A DNA stretch of 64,000 nucleotides, from positions 44,637,199 to 44,701,198 of the forward strand of contig NW_023601104.1 in NCBI RefSeq assembly GCF_014898055.3. Direction: 5' to 3'. The notes under the pieces were generated by a model that saw only the letters and a list, made by a program, of their open reading frames with translations, made no database searches and had not been told where the DNA came from. A program made the position numbers and the translations under genes. Shown piece after piece: positions 60,460-64,000 of this stretch. This stretch comes from Talpa occidentalis (lineage: Eukaryota; Chordata; Mammalia; Eulipotyphla; Talpidae). The stretch's first letter is position 1. Each line of letters opens with the position of its first letter.

Positions 60460-61180
60460 TTTTAATAGGATATCTATATTTTAATCTTAAACTTAGAAAA
60501 TAGAGTGGTTATTTTAATTCTTCCACAAAGCAGAACTTTTTCATTCTCTACATTTAGCAAATATGTTAGGTAGTAATTTCAGCACATTTTTCATCCATGA
60601 AAACCTATATAATGAATGCAAAAAATAAATCATACATCAATGAGAATAGATATTTTACATGCAAAAATCATTGATACTAAAATAATAAAAGTTTCAGAAA
60701 TAGATGTGCCACTTATTTAAAAGTATTTATAAAAAAATCTTTTTTATATTTTATTTTATATAATTATTACATCATTTTTCATTTTTGCAAAATGTATGCA
60801 TTTTCTTTTTGGTTATATTCCCCATACAATTGCATCCCCCTAATTTTGGCCCTAATCCCTCCTCTCCCAGTCCCCGTAGTGTGTCTCTGGTTTATAGTTG
60901 CTTGTTGATTTTGAATTTTTTCTTTATAACAATTAGGCTTTTTTTCTGGCCCCTTATTTGGGTTTTCTAAATTCCTGCTATGAGTGAGACCATCTGGTAA
61001 TTTTCTTTTTCTTCTGGCTTATTTCTCTGAGCATGATCCCTTCCAGCTCCATCCATGTTGCTACAAATTGCATGAGTTTATCTTTTTTGATTGCTGAGGA
61101 ATATTCCATTGTGTATATGTACCACATCTTCTTGATCCAGTCATCTGTTTTTGGGCATTTGGGTTGTTTCCATAGCTAGT

Positions 61181-61208
61181 GTAAATAGTGCTATTGTAAA
61201 TAGTGCTG
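61181..61208 (-). repeat. Short tandem duplication inside L1 ORF2
   Basis: GTAAATAGTGCTATT is followed by GTAAATAGTGCTGCT. The sister L1 at 52.2 kb has a single unit here (its CTGTTTACAATAG), so the duplication arose in this copy. Confidence 0.75.
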
Positions 61209-61421
61209 CTATAAACATAGGGGTGCAGGTGCCCTTTCAAATTAATGATTCTGTGTCCTTTGGGTAAATACCTAGGAATGGAATTGTTGGATCATATGGA
61301 AGCTCTATGTTTAGTAGGTTGAGGAATCTCCACATAGCTTTCCATAGTGGTTGGACCAGTTTGCACTCCCCCCAGAGGTGCAGGAGAGTTCCCTTTTCTC
61401 CACATCCTTGTCAACATTGGT

Positions 61422-61428
61422 TGTTGCT

Positions 61429-61489
<61 letters not shown>

Positions 61490-61782
61490 AAGATTTATTT
61501 ATTTATTTCAAGCACTGGGTACATTTAGCAAATACAGTCAGAAGCGTGGGAGGGTGAGAGAATTCACCAGAGCCAGAGCGGGGAGCAGAGCAGGCAGAAG
61601 GACCGAGGTACACTGCTGAGGGGAGCAGCGGGTGGCAGGAGAGGTCTGCACGCCAAGTGGGACCCTCCTCCGGTGCCTGGGGAGCAGCCAGGGATTGAAC
61701 TGGTGCTGCAGAGGCTGCGGGCAGCTTCACAACCCAGCACTCAACCGCTGCGCCACTGGGGAGGCCCCCTGTTGCTAGTTTT
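61422..61782 (-). mobile_element. tRNA-derived SINE inserted in the L1
   Basis: A minus-sense SINE (about 61488-61769) of the AGAAGGACC subtype, flanked by TGTTGCTTGTTTT (61422-61434) and TGTTGCTAGTTTT (61770-61782), a target duplication with one mismatch. A long TA run separates the left target repeat from the SINE tail. An extra CATTTAGCAAATACAG (61523-61538) interrupts the usual GGGTACAGTCAG. The insertion is younger than the L1. Confidence 0.92.
61434..61487. repeat. (TA)n microsatellite in a SINE tail
   Basis: An uninterrupted run of about 26 TA units between the SINE's target repeat and its AAAGATTTATT tail. Most sister SINEs have a poly(T)/TTTATT tail here, so the run is a local expansion. 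It encodes the artefactual Tyr-Ile repeats seen in frames across it. Confidence 0.95.
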
Positions 61783-61783
61783 T

Positions 61784-62350
61784 TTAATATATGCCATTCT
61801 CACTGGTGTAAGTGAGATTTGCATTTGTAGTTTTGATTTGCATTTCCCTGATTACAAGTGATGTTGAATATTTTTTCATATGCCTGTTGCCCATTTGCAT
61901 TTCCTCTTCGGTGAAGTTTCTTTTTAGCTCTTCTGCCCATTTTTTGACTGGATTATTTTCTTTGTTTTTGTTGAGTCTCATCAGCTCTTTGTAGATTTTT
62001 GTGATCAGTCCTTTATCATTAGTGTTGTGTGCAAAGATTTTCTCCCAGTCAGTGGGGTTTCTCTTTGTTTTTGTTATTGTCTCTTTTGCTGTGCAGAAGC
62101 TCTTTAATTTGATGTAGTTCCAGCTGTTTATCTTTGCCTTCACTATCACTGCTTTGGGTGATGTGTCTGTAAAGATGTTTTTGAGGTGCATGTCATGTAG
62201 TGTTTTGCCTTTATTTCTTTCTATATATTTTATGGTTTCATGTCTTATGTCTAGTTTTTTAATCCACTTTGAGTTGGTTTTTGTGCTTGGTATGAGGTAG
62301 TGGTCAAGCTTCGTTTTTTGCATATAGTGACCCAGTTTTCCCAGCACCAT
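61784..62350 (-). pseudogene. L1 ORF2 fragment downstream of the polymerase domain
   Basis: 188 open codons. Landmarks are those of ORF2 after the reverse transcriptase: [19 protein letters not shown] near residues 26-44, [20 protein letters not shown] near 66-85, [20 protein letters not shown] near 86-105, [20 protein letters not shown] near 113-132, and [20 protein letters not shown] near 155-174. The frame closes close to the SINE junction at 61770-61782, so the remaining ORF2 tail lies beyond the SINE in interrupted form. The copy is dead: it lacks the 5' half and is split. Confidence 0.88.
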
Positions 62351-62482
62351 TTATTGAACAAACTTTCTTTGCTCCATTGCATATTCTTTGCTCCTTTGTC
62401 AAAGATTAGTTGACTGTAAATCTGTGGATTTATTTATGGATTTTCTGTTCAGTTCCATTGGACTGTGTGTCTGTTCTTGTTA

Positions 62483-62923
62483 CTATACCATGCAGTTTTG
62501 ATTATTTTGGCTTTGTAATATAGCTTGAAATCTGGGAGTGTGATGCCTCCATTCCCTTCTTTTGTTTTTCAGGAGAGCTTTGGCTATTCGGGATTTCTGG
62601 TGGCCCCATATGAATTTCATCAATATTTTTTCTGTTTCTTTGAAGAATGTCATTGAAATTTTTATTGGAATAGCATTGAATCTGTAAATTGTTTTTGGTA
62701 GGATAGACATTTTGATAATGTTAATTCTTCCAATCCATAAACAGGGAGTGTCTTTCCATTTCTTTGTGTCTTCTTCTATTTCTTTGAATAGTGTTTTACA
62801 GTTTTCTTTGTATGGGTCCTTTACCTCTTTTGTTAGGTTTATTCCCAAGTATTTGATTTTTTTTTTTGGTTTCAATAATAAAAGGGATGGTTTTCTTGAT
62901 TTCTTCTTCTTCAGATTTATCAT
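62483..62923 (-). pseudogene. L1 ORF2 reverse-transcriptase/thumb fragment
   Basis: 146 open codons with the conserved [20 protein letters not shown] near residues 24-43, [20 protein letters not shown] near 52-71, and a [20 protein letters not shown] stretch near 83-102, followed by [15 protein letters not shown]. This is the region just after the polymerase catalytic box. The catalytic aspartate pair is encoded a little upstream at 63049-63054 (minus strand) in the context LTDDMI rather than the usual FADD, in another frame. A frame break separates the two. Confidence 0.88.
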
Positions 62924-63112
62924 GTGTGTATAGGAAAGCTACTGATTTTTTGTGAGTTGATTTTGTATCCTGCCACTTTGCTAAACAGATTGATTAGTTT
63001 AATTAATTTTTCTATAGAGTTTTTGGGGTTCTATATGTATATTATCATATCATCTGTGAGTAGTGATAGTTTGACTTCTTCCTTGACTATTTGGATTTCT
63101 TGTATGTGAATC

Positions 63113-64000
63113 TTTAGGTAGTTGGAGGGATAGTGCCTCTGCCAAAAATTTAAGTAGTAATATATTAATATCCTTGTGTCTTGTTCATTTGTAAAATGTG
63201 ATTATTGAAAGACATCTTATGTAGAAAATAATTAAGTGATATTTTTAAAAAATAGAACATTTGCTTCGGCGACAATTTTGTAATATGGTAGAATCATAGC
63301 TAATAAATCTGTTACTGATATTATGTTATGTTTTTGCATCCAAACCTCATAAAAATCTGATGTAATGAATTATTACACATATTACAGTAATACAGAGAAC
63401 AAAGTTCAGCAATTGATTTAATTGATTTGTTTCAAGCCACACTGAATTGTGGCATGTAGAGTCAAACTACAGTTTTCAACTCCCAAGAATTATTGTATTT
63501 CCCTTTTGATAGTTCATGTCTGAACAGAATGTTTCAGGATATAATCAGGTGAGGTCTTGTGGCATGGAAAGCATGCTGGCAGTTTTCTGGGTTTCTAAAT
63601 AATTTCTCGGACCAGCAACATGTTTTGGACTTTACTATTTGTGCTTAGTATTACACAACTTGTCATAACCGTAAGTGGCGTGTGTTTCATAGGACTGAGG
63701 AAGCAGCATTATTCATACTGCCTGTGTGATTACATAGATGTTTTCAGTTTGTGAAAATCCATTAAAATGTATGGTTATATGTGCATTTTTTGTATGTGTA
63801 TCATGCTTTAATAAAACTTTAAAGTCATTCAATTTATTATGTTAGAAGGGAAATGAGTTTTAAAAACATTGTGTCATGCAAATTGTAAAGCTTGGAATTA
63901 TAAAACACATTAGAACAGCAAGCTGATTTGTTACTTTGTTATTTAATCTTTGGATATATTTAAAATGGCTACATTCTTTACACATCACACACACTTACAA
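63113..64000. other. AT-rich unique DNA, nothing recognised
   Basis: No gene, RNA or named repeat could be supported from the L1 truncation point to the end of the window. Confidence 0.4.

Larger units (their letters stand above)
60800..63112 (-). mobile_element. 5'-truncated LINE-1, minus sense, split by a SINE
   Basis: About 2.0 kb of L1 sequence (SINE excluded) covering the reverse transcriptase active-site region through ORF2's end and the 3' UTR. The 3' end at left matches, inverted, the plus-sense L1 at 52019-52620 (CCCCATACAATTGCA versus TGCAATTGTATGGGG). Truncation is at about 63112, just upstream of the polymerase DD box. ORF2 survives as two long open segments with a frameshift or stop region between them. 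It carries a short internal duplication, GTAAATAGTGCT, near 61180-61205. Confidence 0.9.

Noticed and set aside
61307..61557. ORFs with Tyr-Ile repeats
   Set aside because: They translate the TA microsatellite in a SINE tail.
1..64000. CRISPR array or bacterial operon
   Set aside because: No regularly spaced repeats with unique spacers, no long ORFs and no ribosome binding sites; the SINE, L1 and MIR content is mammalian.

Overview
The window reads as non-coding nuclear DNA from a placental mammal. It is AT-rich and contains no convincing host protein-coding exon, tRNA, rRNA or CRISPR array. Nearly all recognisable content is retrotransposon sequence of several ages: tRNA-derived SINEs with A/B-box promoters, LINE-1 fragments whose ORF2 frames can still be read, LTRs of endogenous retroviruses, MaLR-type LTRs, and old mammal-wide MIR/L2 copies. 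The SINE family is lineage-specific. Its species could not be fixed by reading alone; the L1 3' end looks like that of a non-primate, non-rodent mammal, possibly laurasiatherian.

Layout. 0-1.9 kb is a nested LTR cluster. Three copies of one LTR family lie here, each with its own 5-bp target duplication. Two sit inside an older LTR-like promoter region and the third sits inside a SINE. 4-11.2 kb holds five more SINEs plus MIR and a CA repeat. 11.2-29.6 kb has no lineage-specific SINE and only old MIR/L2-type repeats, simple repeats and apparently unique DNA. 29.6-42.7 kb has three SINEs, an old minus-strand L1 at 39.1-41.1 kb, and unique AT-rich DNA with candidate conserved non-coding segments near 37.4-37.8 kb. 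42.9-44.4 kb has two MaLR-type LTRs. 46.8-47.1 kb has a CA repeat and a strong candidate CTCF site. 48.8-49.4 kb has two SINEs inserted back to back. 52.0-52.6 kb is a plus-strand L1 3' end with an open ORF2 C-terminus. 58.0-58.3 kb is a further LTR-like segment. 60.2 kb is a SINE. 60.8-63.1 kb is a 5'-truncated minus-strand L1 split by a SINE with an expanded TA tract.

No set of genes works together here. The biology is the insertion history, which can be ordered from nesting and target-site duplications, plus a few candidate regulatory sites. I found no undescribed gene system. The most useful leads are the nested LTR cluster, the CTCF-like site, the 18-kb SINE-free interval, and one unassigned 87-codon minus-strand ORF at 59.3-59.55 kb.
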